11,583 bases of DNA from Nitriliruptoraceae bacterium (GTDB lineage: Bacteria > Actinomycetota > Nitriliruptoria > Nitriliruptorales > Nitriliruptoraceae): positions 1 to 11,583 of the forward strand of contig SKNP01000169.1 in the NCBI GenBank assembly GCA_007120485.1, written 5' to 3'. Positions 1 to 6,498 of the stretch are shown here, piece by piece (position 1 is the stretch's first letter; every line of letters starts with the position of its first letter). The translations under genes were made by a program, and so were the position numbers. Below the pieces are notes generated by a model. It was not told the origin of the DNA. It was given only the letters and a program-made list of their open reading frames with translations, and did not search any database.

Positions 1-119
1 ATGTCGAGGTGCTGCGGCTGGTCGCCGACTACGTCGGGGAGCTGACCGACGACGCCGCGGCCCGGTTACACCGCCGGCTGACCGGCCACGTCGACCGCGG
101 CTTCAGCGACTTCGTCTGA
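1..119 (+). CDS. C-terminal fragment, possible dGTPase-type HD protein
   Basis: Only the last 38 codons are in the window, in the frame beginning at base 3 and ending at TGA 117-119. The visible end begins VEVLRLVADYVGELTDDAAA and closes with RGFSDFV. The pattern V-x-DYV-x-x-LTD-x-x-A resembles the C-terminal helix of deoxyguanosinetriphosphate triphosphohydrolases (usually V-x-DYVAGMTD-x-x-A), which hydrolyse dGTP to deoxyguanosine and triphosphate. No catalytic HD residue is visible, so this is a weak family guess from one short motif. What is certain is an open frame with actinobacterial codon use and a clean stop. It converges on the hydrolase gene at 257-1072. The 137 bases between them hold no strong hairpin, only short direct repeats such as GCACGTCGG near 230-250. 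Confidence 0.45.
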   Translation, partial: VEVLRLVADYVGELTDDAAARLHRRLTGHVDRGFSDFV

Positions 120-256
120 CCCCGACGGTGACGGTCGTAGCCCGGTCCGCCACCGAACCGTGTGCACCCGCGACCACATCTGCACCGATCTGCACACACT
201 TTGCGGGGCGCACCCGCAGTCGGCGCGCACGTCGGCACGCACGTCGGGGACCGTGG

Positions 257-1072
257 TCAGGCGGCGGGGTCGACGGCGTCGCGGACGTACGCGTCCACCG
301 CGTCCAGGAAGCGCGCCCCGGTGAACAGCTCGGGGTCGTTGTGGCCGACGCCCTCCACCTCGACGTAGTCGGTGTCGGCCTCCGCGGCGACCTGCTGCGA
401 CAGGGCGGTCGGCACGATGCGGTCGGCCCCGCCGGCGACCACTAGGACCGGCCCGTCGTAGGCCCGCAGGTGCTCACTGGTCGGGTGCTCCTCGCGCAGC
501 AGAGTGCGAACCGGCAGGAACGGGTAGGCGCTGCTGCCGACGTCGGCGAGCTCCGGGAACGGCGAGCGCAGCACCAACGCCGCTGGCGGCAGGTCCGCCG
601 CCACCGCGGCCACCGCCGAGGTACCGATCGACTCCCCCAGGTAGGCCAGCCGGTCGGCGTCAACGCCGTCACGGTCGACGAGGTGCTCCGCGGCCGCACG
701 GGTGTCGGCCACGATCCCGTCCTCGGACGGGCGGCCCGGGTTGCCGCCGTACCCGCGGTAGTCGAGCAGCACCACGGCGTGGCCGCGATCGACCAGCTCG
801 CGGGCCATCGGTTCCCGGTTGGCGCGGTTGCCGGCGTTGCCGGGCGCGACCAGGATCGTCGACACCGGCTCGGCATCGGGCGTGAAGCGCCACGCGGTCA
901 GGGCCAGGTCGTCGGCGGTGCTGAACCGCAGCTGGTCGACGTCCGCCGGGCGGACCGGGTCGCTGCTATCCGGCAGGTAGATCATCTGCCGCTGGAACGT
1001 CGCCGCCAGCACCACGAGGGCCAGCCAGATGCCGCCGATGATCAAGACCCACCGCACCACGGTCCTCACCAC
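257..1072 (-). CDS. Membrane-anchored alpha/beta hydrolase (ABHD12/13, Bem46-like)
   Basis: A 271-residue serine hydrolase of the alpha/beta fold. Residues 7-25 form one hydrophobic N-terminal helix followed by FQRQMIYLP, the usual layout of Bem46/ABHD13-type proteins anchored in the membrane with the catalytic domain beyond it. The visible triad is Ser148 in the nucleophile elbow GESIGT, Asp217 in GGADRIVP and His244 in GVGHND. An oxyanion-hole region (APGNAGN, residues 76-82) and the conserved DYRGYGGNPGRPSE segment (104-117) complete the family pattern. The substrate is unknown; relatives are esterases, lipases or peptidases. The start is GTG at 1072, with a GGTGGGGT purine-rich stretch just upstream and no ATG nearby. 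The gene is divergent from the GNAT gene across 161 bases. TACGGT on the minus strand (1110-1105) fits an actinobacterial -10, but no matching -35 was seen. Confidence 0.85.
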   Translation of the reverse strand: MVRTVVRWVLIIGGIWLALVVLAATFQRQMIYLPDSSDPVRPADVDQLRFSTADDLALTAWRFTPDAEPVSTILVAPGNAGNRANREPMARELVDRGHAVVLLDYRGYGGNPGRPSEDGIVADTRAAAEHLVDRDGVDADRLAYLGESIGTSAVAAVAADLPPAALVLRSPFPELADVGSSAYPFLPVRTLLREEHPTSEHLRAYDGPVLVVAGGADRIVPTALSQQVAAEADTDYVEVEGVGHNDPELFTGARFLDAVDAYVRDAVDPAA

Positions 1073-1233
1073 GCCACGACCCCACCGGTTCGCTGCCCAT
1101 CGCGACCGTACCCAGCGTGGCCGCTCGACCCACCGGCGGCGCGTCCACGTGGCATGCTCGGGTGGCCCAGGCGACCTCGACGTCGCGGCCGCACCCGGTC
1201 GACTGACGTCGGTACCCGGCCGGGAGACGCCCG

Positions 1234-1764
1234 TTGGTCCACATCCGCGAACCCGGACCCCACGACGCCGCGGCGCTCGGCCGCGTCCACGTGGCGGCCT
1301 GGCAGACCGGCTACCGGGGGATCTTCCCCGACGAGCAGCTCGCCGGGATGTCGGTCGAGGAGCGCGAGCAGGCGTGGACCCGGATCCTCGACCACCCGTC
1401 GCGCCTGGGCATGGTCCGGCTGGTCGCCACCCTGCAGGACGACGGACCGGTGGTGGGGTTCGCCGTCGCCGGCCCCGCCCGTCACGACGAGACGGTCGGT
1501 GAGCTGCACGCGCTCAACGTCGACCCGGACGTCTGGGGCCGGGGCGTCGGCGGCGCGCTGCTCGAGGCCGCGACCGACCACCTCATCGGCCAGGGGTTCG
1601 AGACCGCGGTGCTGTGGGTGGCCACCGGCAACGTGCGTGCCCGACGGTTCTACGAGCGCGCCGGCTGGCGCGACGACGAGGTGGAGCGCGAGGAGGAGGT
1701 CCTCGGCGTCACCGCGCACGAGCGGCGCTACCGCCGCGACCTGCCGGCCGACGCACCGAGCTGA
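1234..1764 (+). CDS. GNAT family N-acetyltransferase
   Basis: A 176-residue acyltransferase of the GCN5-related family, using acetyl-CoA to acylate an amine. Motif A is clear: beta strand ELHALNV (residues 90-96), then the CoA pyrophosphate loop with Arg103-x-x-Gly106-x-Ala108 in WGRGVGGALL. Motif B includes Asn133 and RRFYERAGW (137-145). The N-terminus (IREPGPHDAAALGRVHVAAWQ) and YRGIFPDEQL match GNATs of the type annotated as RimI-like or phosphinothricin-acetyltransferase-like, but the substrate cannot be read from the sequence. The start is TTG at 1234, chosen because GGGAGA lies 7 bases upstream at 1222-1227; no ATG or GTG fits better. The gene ends 16 bases before the convergent stop of the ABC permease, so the two transcripts must overlap or share a terminator. 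I see no hairpin there. Confidence 0.85.
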   Translation: MVHIREPGPHDAAALGRVHVAAWQTGYRGIFPDEQLAGMSVEEREQAWTRILDHPSRLGMVRLVATLQDDGPVVGFAVAGPARHDETVGELHALNVDPDVWGRGVGGALLEAATDHLIGQGFETAVLWVATGNVRARRFYERAGWRDDEVEREEEVLGVTAHERRYRRDLPADAPS

Positions 1765-1780
1765 CGGACCTCGGACCCGA

Positions 1781-2671
1781 TCACACGCCCAGGTCGCGTC
1801 GATCGAACCGGACGATCGCGAGCCCGGCCGGGACGAGCGCCCACGCCACCAACCCCAGCGCACCGGGCACCGAGAGCCCGTCCACGAGCGGCTCGCTGGC
1901 CAGGTACCAGGCGAACGGGCTGATCGCCTCCAACCACTGCCCGTCGTCGAGCAACGGTGCGAGCGCGTTGGCGATGTAGGACAGCACCGCCAGCCCGGCC
2001 CCCACGGCAAGGGCGATCGCCTTGCGACCGGTGGCCGCCCCGGCCGCGAACGCCAGGGAGGCGAACGCCAGCACCAGCAGGTACATCCCCAGCGTGGTCG
2101 CCAGGACCTCCGGGGTCCCGACCTCCATGTCCAGCGCAGCGATCAGGCCCACCGTGACCAGCGCGACCACCAGGCACAGCCACAGCAGCGCGACCACGAC
2201 CGCCAGGTAGCGCTGGAGGTACACCGACCCGCGCGCGACCGGTGAGCTGAGCTCGAGCTCCAGCGTCCCGTCCTCCTCCTCACCGGCGACGAGCTTGGCA
2301 GCGAACGTCAACCCGAACACCAACAGCAGGATCGGGCCCAGCAGCCCGAAGACCGTGCTCTCGAGGTAGCCGGCCGGGGTGCCGATCGCGTCGTAGCCCA
2401 TCGCCGCGACGAGCCCTTCGGGCATCCCCTCGATGAGCGCGTCGAGCTCCCCCGCGTCGCCCATCGCCGGCCAGAAGCTCACGTAGATCCCGCAGACGAC
2501 GGCGACGGCGACCGTCCAGCCGATCAGGGCCCGCCGGTGCTGGCGCAGCACCCATCGCAGGACGGTGATGCCGCCCGCGCGTCGCGGCGTCGGATCGCTC
2601 CCGCCGGCAGCGGCGGCCGTCGCTGCGGGCGCCACGTCCGGGGACCTCGAGGTGGTGGCGTCGGAGACCAT
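1781..2671 (-). CDS. ABC-2 type transporter permease
   Basis: A 296-residue integral membrane subunit of an ABC exporter. After a disordered Ala/Pro/Thr-rich N-terminus (1-33), six hydrophobic segments are visible at about 48-68, 107-127, 154-180, 190-212, 217-240 and 269-288. The cytoplasmic loop after the second helix carries AGEEEDGTLELELSSPVARG (129-148), the ABC-2 family coupling segment (GE-x-x-x-GT-L-E-x-x-L-x-x-P-x-x-R) that contacts the ATPase. The start is ATG at 2671: its A is also the last base of the upstream ATPase stop (TGATG overlap), and GGAAGGGG lies 7 bases before it. The same frame stays open to 2887 but that extension overlaps the ATPase. Probably a homodimer with two copies of the upstream ATPase. 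Substrate unknown; TetR control suggests drug, lipid or toxic-metabolite export (inference). Confidence 0.85.
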   Translation of the reverse strand: MVSDATTSRSPDVAPAATAAAAGGSDPTPRRAGGITVLRWVLRQHRRALIGWTVAVAVVCGIYVSFWPAMGDAGELDALIEGMPEGLVAAMGYDAIGTPAGYLESTVFGLLGPILLLVFGLTFAAKLVAGEEEDGTLELELSSPVARGSVYLQRYLAVVVALLWLCLVVALVTVGLIAALDMEVGTPEVLATTLGMYLLVLAFASLAFAAGAATGRKAIALAVGAGLAVLSYIANALAPLLDDGQWLEAISPFAWYLASEPLVDGLSVPGALGLVAWALVPAGLAIVRFDRRDLGV

Positions 2672-3654
2672 CAGCGTGCCCCTTCCGTGTCCTGCCCAGT
2701 GCCCGTCGTCGTGCTGGCGTGGGCGGATGCCGCGTCCGCGACCACCTCGCCGTCGGCATCGGTCACGGGCACGCGGTAGTGGTCGAGGAACAGGTCCTCG
2801 AGCTCGCGGTTCTGCGCCGACCAGCGGGTCACGTGGTAGCGGGCCGCGACCTTGAGCAACGCGTCCGGTTCCCCGCGCAACAGGCACCGCACGGACGCCG
2901 CATCCACCTCGACGTCGCTGACGCCGGGCAGACCGTCGAAGGCCTCGGCCGGGACCGGCTCCGCGAAGCCCAGCTCGACCTCCTGCCCCGCGTGGTGACG
3001 TAAGGTGGCCACGTCGTCGAGGTCGACGATGCGACCTTCGCGGACGATCGCGACCCGGCCGGCGATCTCCTCGACCTCGCTGAGCACGTGCGAGGACATG
3101 AACACCGTCGCACCCGCCCCTCGCGCTTCGCGGACCATGGTCAGGAACTCGTGCTGCAGCAACGGGTCGAGGCCGCTGGTGGGTTCGTCCAGGATCAGCA
3201 GCTCCGGCTCGTGCATGAACGCCTGGATCACGCCGACCTTCTGCTTGTTGCCCTTGGACAACCCCCGGATCGGCCGGTCCAGGTCGAGGTTGAACCGCTC
3301 GGCCAGCTCGGGGATCCGGGTCGCACCGACGCCTCCCCGCAGCCTGGCGAGGTGGTCCAGCAGGGCCGCCGCGGTATCACGGCCGCTGAGCGCGAGCTCG
3401 CCGGGCAGGTACCCGATGCGGGCGCGTTGCCGCGGTCCGCCCTCGCGTGGGGTCGTGCCGAAGACCTCCGCCCGACCTGCGGTCGGTCGCAACTGGTCGA
3501 GCAGGATCCGGATCGTGGTCGACTTGCCGGCACCGTTGGGGCCGAGGAACCCGAAGATCTCCCCACGGGAGACCTCCAGATCGAGCCCATCGAGCGCCCG
3601 GTGCCGGCCGTAGTCCTTGATCAGCCCCTCGGTTCGGACGAGGACGTCGCTCAT
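2671..3654 (-). CDS. ABC transporter ATP-binding protein (exporter type)
   Basis: A 327-residue ABC ATPase that powers the adjacent permease. Visible motifs in order: Walker A GPNGAGKST (38-46), a divergent Q-loop region IGYLPGEL (80-87) with no Gln, signature LSKGN (132-136) in place of LSGGQ, Walker B LLILDE (152-157), D-loop SGLD (160-163) and switch His189 in MSSHVLSEVEE. The YLPGEL and LSKGNKQK variants are typical of the actinobacterial and archaeal ABC-2 exporter branch, so I do not read them as defects. Residues 215-300 form the usual C-terminal accessory domain; the last ~25 residues are a low-complexity Ala/Thr/Ser tail. The start is ATG at 3654, preceded by GGAGGG and overlapping the TetR stop by four bases (ATGA). 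The end overlaps the permease start (TGATG), so all three genes are probably translationally coupled. Confidence 0.92.
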   Translation of the reverse strand: MSDVLVRTEGLIKDYGRHRALDGLDLEVSRGEIFGFLGPNGAGKSTTIRILLDQLRPTAGRAEVFGTTPREGGPRQRARIGYLPGELALSGRDTAAALLDHLARLRGGVGATRIPELAERFNLDLDRPIRGLSKGNKQKVGVIQAFMHEPELLILDEPTSGLDPLLQHEFLTMVREARGAGATVFMSSHVLSEVEEIAGRVAIVREGRIVDLDDVATLRHHAGQEVELGFAEPVPAEAFDGLPGVSDVEVDAASVRCLLRGEPDALLKVAARYHVTRWSAQNRELEDLFLDHYRVPVTDADGEVVADAASAHASTTTGTGQDTEGAR

Positions 3655-4433
3655 GGGGATCCCTCCGGGTCGGTCTCGCCGGCGAAGCTGGCTCGGGCCT
3701 GGTCGTAGAGCCCCTCGGTCAACACCCCTCGACCCAACAGCTCCAACGCCGGGAGGAAGTAGCCGCTCGCCTGCGCGGGGTCAGCGAACAGGTCGACGCC
3801 GAGCAGCCGACCGACGTGCTCGTTGAGCACCAGCGCCCCGAGCGACCACACCGTCAGCACCGCGGCGCGGCCGTACGGGTCGTCGCTGGGTTGCAGCAGC
3901 CCGTTGGCCTCGCCCTCGGCCATGTAGCTGACGGCGTCGGCCACCAGCTCGTCGACGAGCTCGGCTACCTGGGGTGAGCCGTCCCGGAGGGTGGCCGCCA
4001 GGTAGGCGAGCACGGGTGGGCCGTCGGCGTGGGCGCGGAGCGCGGCGACGGGGTCGAGGCCGGGCCCCTGGCGCATCGCCTCCTGCTTGCGGCTGCGGAC
4101 CAGCGCGGCCACATGCTCGTCGCACGCGACGCGCAGCCCGTCCTTGGAACCGAAGTGATGGATCACCAGCCCCGCCGAGACGTCCGCGGCGGCGGCGATG
4201 GTCCGCACCGAGGTGTCCGACACCCCGGCATCGGCGAAACAACGCAACGCTGCGTCCCGGATGCGTGCACGGGTCGTGCGGTCCGGATCGGTGCCGGACG
4301 GGTCCACGGCGGCATCGCGTCCGGTACCGGGATCGGTACCGGGATCGGTACCGGGATCGGGATCGGGATCGGGATCGGGATCGGCTCCGTGCGCGGGATC
4401 CGCGTCGGGGGTGGAAGGCGGGGTTGAATGCAT
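3651..4433 (-). CDS. TetR family transcriptional regulator
   Basis: A 260-residue repressor-type regulator and first gene of the exporter operon. Residues 2-51 are an unusual disordered leader rich in Asp, Pro, Gly and Thr (five DP, then alternating GT and DP), encoded by a hexamer tandem repeat. The DNA-binding domain lies at about 53-100: RIRDAALRCFADAGVSDTSV, then the helix-turn-helix TIAAAADVSAGLVIHHFGSKDGL. The rest is a helical ligand-binding region with the conserved C-terminal core. The start is set at ATG 4433 because a TTGACC / 17 bases / TAAGAT promoter ends 7 bases before it, implying a leaderless mRNA. A TTG at 4469 is part of the -35 box, and the ATG at 4442 overlaps the -10 box. 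Its stop overlaps the ATPase start by four bases. It probably represses its own operon through the dyad in the promoter spacer; the inducer is unknown. Confidence 0.9.
   Translation of the reverse strand: MHSTPPSTPDADPAHGADPDPDPDPDPGTDPGTDPGTGRDAAVDPSGTDPDRTTRARIRDAALRCFADAGVSDTSVRTIAAAADVSAGLVIHHFGSKDGLRVACDEHVAALVRSRKQEAMRQGPGLDPVAALRAHADGPPVLAYLAATLRDGSPQVAELVDELVADAVSYMAEGEANGLLQPSDDPYGRAAVLTVWSLGALVLNEHVGRLLGVDLFADPAQASGYFLPALELLGRGVLTEGLYDQARASFAGETDPEGSP
4323..4382. repeat. Hexanucleotide tandem repeat, 10 units
   Basis: On the plus strand the units are GGTACC and GGGATC alternating three times, followed by four further GGGATC, all exact. The 60 bases encode residues 18-37 of the TetR protein: five Asp-Pro followed by alternating Gly-Thr and Asp-Pro. 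A degenerate copy (GGATCGGTGCC) remains at 4283-4293. The unit is a multiple of three, so gain or loss of copies changes leader length without shifting frame. Confidence 0.95.
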
Positions 4434-4469
4434 GTTCAGCATCTTAAACACGCGTTCACCCCCGGTCAA
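4434..4469 (-). promoter_or_regulatory. Leaderless SigA-type promoter of the TetR-ABC operon
   Basis: Read on the minus strand: -35 TTGACC (4469-4464), a 17-base spacer, -10 TAAGAT (4446-4441), then GCTGAAC (7 bases) and ATG at 4433. The -35 differs from TTGACA at one position and the spacer is ideal. TANNNT followed by about seven bases and an ATG is the published layout of actinobacterial leaderless promoters. No Shine-Dalgarno sequence precedes ATG 4433, which fits a transcript starting at or beside the start codon. This also explains why the longest open frame appears to start at a TTG: that TTG is the -35 box. Confidence 0.75.
4445..4458. promoter_or_regulatory. Candidate TetR operator in the promoter spacer
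   Basis: On the minus strand TGAACGCGTGTTTA forms an imperfect dyad (10 of 14 positions symmetrical; half-sites TGAAC and GTTTA). It occupies the spacer between the -35 and -10 boxes and overlaps the first two bases of the -10. Position and composition are what a self-repressing TetR protein would need. A second symmetric element, GCCGATCGGC at 4471-4480, sits one base upstream of the -35 box. Binding is inferred from position and symmetry only. Confidence 0.5.
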
Positions 4470-4488
4470 GGCCGATCGGCGCCGAACA

Positions 4489-4524
4489 GACCGCGGCGGA
4501 GGCCCAAGGGCCTCCGCCGCGGTC
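4489..4524 (-). terminator. Strong hairpin terminator after the acyl-CoA ligase gene
   Basis: A perfect inverted repeat: arms GACCGCGGCGGAGGCCC (4489-4505) and its exact complement (4508-4524), separated by AA. It lies 32 bases past the ligase stop and just before the TetR promoter. There is no clear U-tract, as is common in high-GC actinobacteria, so termination may rest on the stem alone. Its place isolates the exporter operon from read-through. Confidence 0.75.
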
Positions 4525-4556
4525 CCTCCAGCCCCGCGCTGGTCAGGTGCCCCCGG

Positions 4557-6416
4557 TCACCCGCTGCTGCTGTACAGCCGGTCGATCACGTCCGCGTACT
4601 TGGCGTGGATCACGGTGCGCTTGAGCTTCAGCGACGGCGTGAGCTCCTCGGACTCCGCGGTCCACTCCGCGGGAACGATGGCCCACTGCCGGACCTGCTC
4701 CACCCGGGCGAGGTGCTCGTTGCCCTCATCGATCGCACGCTGGACCTCCGCGATCACCTCCGGATGCTCCGCCGCCTGCGCCATCGAGGCGAACGCGATC
4801 CCCCGCGCCTCGCACCACCCGGGGAGCGCTTCGGCGTCCAGCACGACCAGCGCCGAGATGTAGGGCTTCTCGTCCCCGACGGCGCACAGCTGGGAGATCA
4901 GCGGCGACCGCTGCTTGATGGACTCCTCGATGTTGTTGGGGGAGAGGTTCTTGCCGCCGGCGGTGATGATCAGTTCCTTCTTGCGCCCGACGACCCGCAG
5001 GTAGCCGTCGTCGTCCATGCGTCCGAGGTCGCCGGTGTGCAGCCAGCCGTCGGCGTCGATCGCCTCCGCGGTGGCGTCCGGCCGACCGTGGTAGCCGGGG
5101 GTGACGATGGGCCCGCGCGCGAGGATCTCCCCGTCCTCGGCGATCCGGACCTCGATACCGGGCAACGGCGGACCGACGGTGCCGATGCGGACCTGCCCCG
5201 GCGCGTTGGCGGTGATGACGGCCGTCGACTCGGTCATCCCGTAGACCTCGAGGATCTCCACCCCGATCGCCTTGAAGAACCGCAACAGATCGGGGCTGAT
5301 CGGCGCCGCCCCTGACAGCGCGTAGCGCAGCTGGTCCAGGCCGAGACCGTCACGGATCTTGGAGAAGACCAGCCGGTCGAACAGCGCGTGTTGGAGCTTG
5401 AGCTTCAACGACGGGGTCTCACCGGCCAGCTCGATGCCCACCTTCTCCGTGGCGGCGTCGACCGCCTTCAACGCCAGCTTGCGCTTGCGGGGGTCCTCCG
5501 ACGCCTCGATCTTGGCGAGCAGCGCGGCGTGCATCTTCTCCCACACCCGCGGCACGGCCATGAACAGCTGTGGGCGGGCTTGCTGGAGCGTCTCGAGGAC
5601 CTCGCTCATGTCGCGGACGAAGGAGATCGTGCCGGCGTAGCGGATACCGAGGTAGTGGGTCGTCATGCGCTCCGCGACGTGGGCGAGCGGCAGGTAGGAC
5701 ACCCCTCGCTGTCCGGGTTGGACGTCCAGCAAGCGCTGGGTGACCGCGAGCTGGAAGAGCAGTCCCCGGTGGGTGATCACCACACCCTTGGGCGGCCCGG
5801 TGGTCCCCGAGGTGTAGATCAGCGTGACGGCGTCGTCGGGGTCGACCGCACGCCAACTGTTCTCGAGCTCCCCCGGCCGGTCGGCCAGTGCCGCAGCACC
5901 ATCGGCGAGCACCTGCTCGTAGCTCACGACGTCGTCACGGTCGAGGTCCACGCCGGTGGGATCGACCACGATCAGCAGCTCGAGGTGCTCGAGGTCGTCG
6001 CGGACCGCCTCCCAGGTCGCGAGGAACGCGGCGTCCTCGACGATGGCGACCTTCGCCTCGCAGTTGCCGGCGATGTAGGCGATCTGCTCCGGCGTGAACG
6101 TGTTGTATACCGACACGGGGACCCCGCCGGCCAGCAGGGCCCCGACGTCGCTGATGACGTGTTCGGGTCGGTTGGTCATCATCAACGCGACGTGGTCGCC
6201 GTGCCGCACCCCGACGCCACGCAGGGCCATGGCGACCTGGCTGGCTTCCTCCCGGTAGTCGTTCCAGGTGCGGGTGACGAAGGCCCCGTCCTCCTTGGCC
6301 ACCAGCGCCGGCCGCCCACCGTTGGTGTCACAGGTGGTCATGAAGACGTCGATGAGCGTGCGCCCCTCGATGTCCGCGAGGATCTCCTCGCGTACCGCCA
6401 GCGTGTCGGCTCCCAT
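4557..6416 (-). CDS. Long-chain fatty-acid--CoA ligase (FadD15-like)
   Basis: A 619-residue AMP-forming acyl-CoA synthetase: ATP + fatty acid to acyl-AMP, then acyl-CoA. The P-loop YTSGTTGPPKG is at 201-211, the YLPLAHVAER segment at 241-250, the adenine-binding YGMTES at 392-397, the ATP-ribose aspartate Asp463 in WLHTGDLG, and the hinge region VVGRKKELIITAGGKN at 475-490. The A10 catalytic lysine is Lys597 or Lys599 in LTPSLKLKR near the C-terminus. Length and the AHVAER form match the cytosolic long-chain FACS group (FadD15 of mycobacteria) rather than acetyl-CoA synthetase. The start is ATG 6416 because GGAGGGAG lies 5 bases upstream; the in-frame TTG at 6473 would add 19 unsupported residues. 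It lies 82 bases downstream of ctaB on the same strand and ends at a strong hairpin. A link with haem synthesis or with the SGNH acyltransferase further right is speculative. Confidence 0.93.
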   Translation of the reverse strand: MGADTLAVREEILADIEGRTLIDVFMTTCDTNGGRPALVAKEDGAFVTRTWNDYREEASQVAMALRGVGVRHGDHVALMMTNRPEHVISDVGALLAGGVPVSVYNTFTPEQIAYIAGNCEAKVAIVEDAAFLATWEAVRDDLEHLELLIVVDPTGVDLDRDDVVSYEQVLADGAAALADRPGELENSWRAVDPDDAVTLIYTSGTTGPPKGVVITHRGLLFQLAVTQRLLDVQPGQRGVSYLPLAHVAERMTTHYLGIRYAGTISFVRDMSEVLETLQQARPQLFMAVPRVWEKMHAALLAKIEASEDPRKRKLALKAVDAATEKVGIELAGETPSLKLKLQHALFDRLVFSKIRDGLGLDQLRYALSGAAPISPDLLRFFKAIGVEILEVYGMTESTAVITANAPGQVRIGTVGPPLPGIEVRIAEDGEILARGPIVTPGYHGRPDATAEAIDADGWLHTGDLGRMDDDGYLRVVGRKKELIITAGGKNLSPNNIEESIKQRSPLISQLCAVGDEKPYISALVVLDAEALPGWCEARGIAFASMAQAAEHPEVIAEVQRAIDEGNEHLARVEQVRQWAIVPAEWTAESEELTPSLKLKRTVIHAKYADVIDRLYSSSG

Positions 6417-6421
6417 GCGGT

Positions 6422-6429
6422 CTCCCTCC
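6422..6429 (-). promoter_or_regulatory. Shine-Dalgarno site deciding the ligase start
   Basis: GGAGGGAG on the minus strand, 5 bases before ATG 6416. It is close to the ideal anti-16S match and selects this ATG over the upstream TTG at 6473. Confidence 0.8.
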
Positions 6430-6444
6430 GCTCGCCTGCCAGCG

Positions 6445-6473
6445 AGTTCAGCCGGTCGAGCGCGGGAGGTCAA
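6445..6473 (-). promoter_or_regulatory. Possible promoter of the acyl-CoA ligase gene
   Basis: TTGACC (6473-6468), 17 bases, then TGAACT (6450-6445) on the minus strand, in the gap after ctaB. The -35 is identical to that of the TetR operon but the -10 is poor (3 of 6 matches). It would give a leader of about 22 bases containing the Shine-Dalgarno site. If real, the ligase is transcribed separately from ctaB. A small inverted repeat (CTCGC/GCGAG, 6431-6446) partly overlaps the -10. Confidence 0.35.
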
Positions 6474-6498
6474 GCTCCGGCAAGGCGACCAGCCAGCG

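Noticed and set aside
470..2245. A 591-codon open frame on the plus strand across the hydrolase, GNAT and permease region
   Set aside because: Translation is Arg/Pro/Gly/His-rich without domains and runs antisense to or out of frame with three well-supported genes; a high-GC shadow.
2672..2887. N-terminal extension of the permease to 2887
   Set aside because: It would overlap the ATPase by over 200 bases and is Arg/Pro-rich; ATG 2671 has a good ribosome site and a TGATG coupling overlap.
2671..3654. ABC ATPase signature LSKGN and missing Q-loop Gln read as a defective ATPase
   Set aside because: These variants are normal for this exporter branch; Walker A, Walker B Glu157 and switch His189 are intact.
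4323..4382. The hexamer repeat as a replication origin iteron or CRISPR-like array
   Set aside because: Units are only six bases, contiguous and in frame with the TetR coding sequence, with no spacers and no replication gene nearby.
4434..4469. TetR start at TTG 4469 or ATG 4442
   Set aside because: TTG 4469 is the -35 hexamer and ATG 4442 overlaps the -10 hexamer; neither has a suitably spaced Shine-Dalgarno site.
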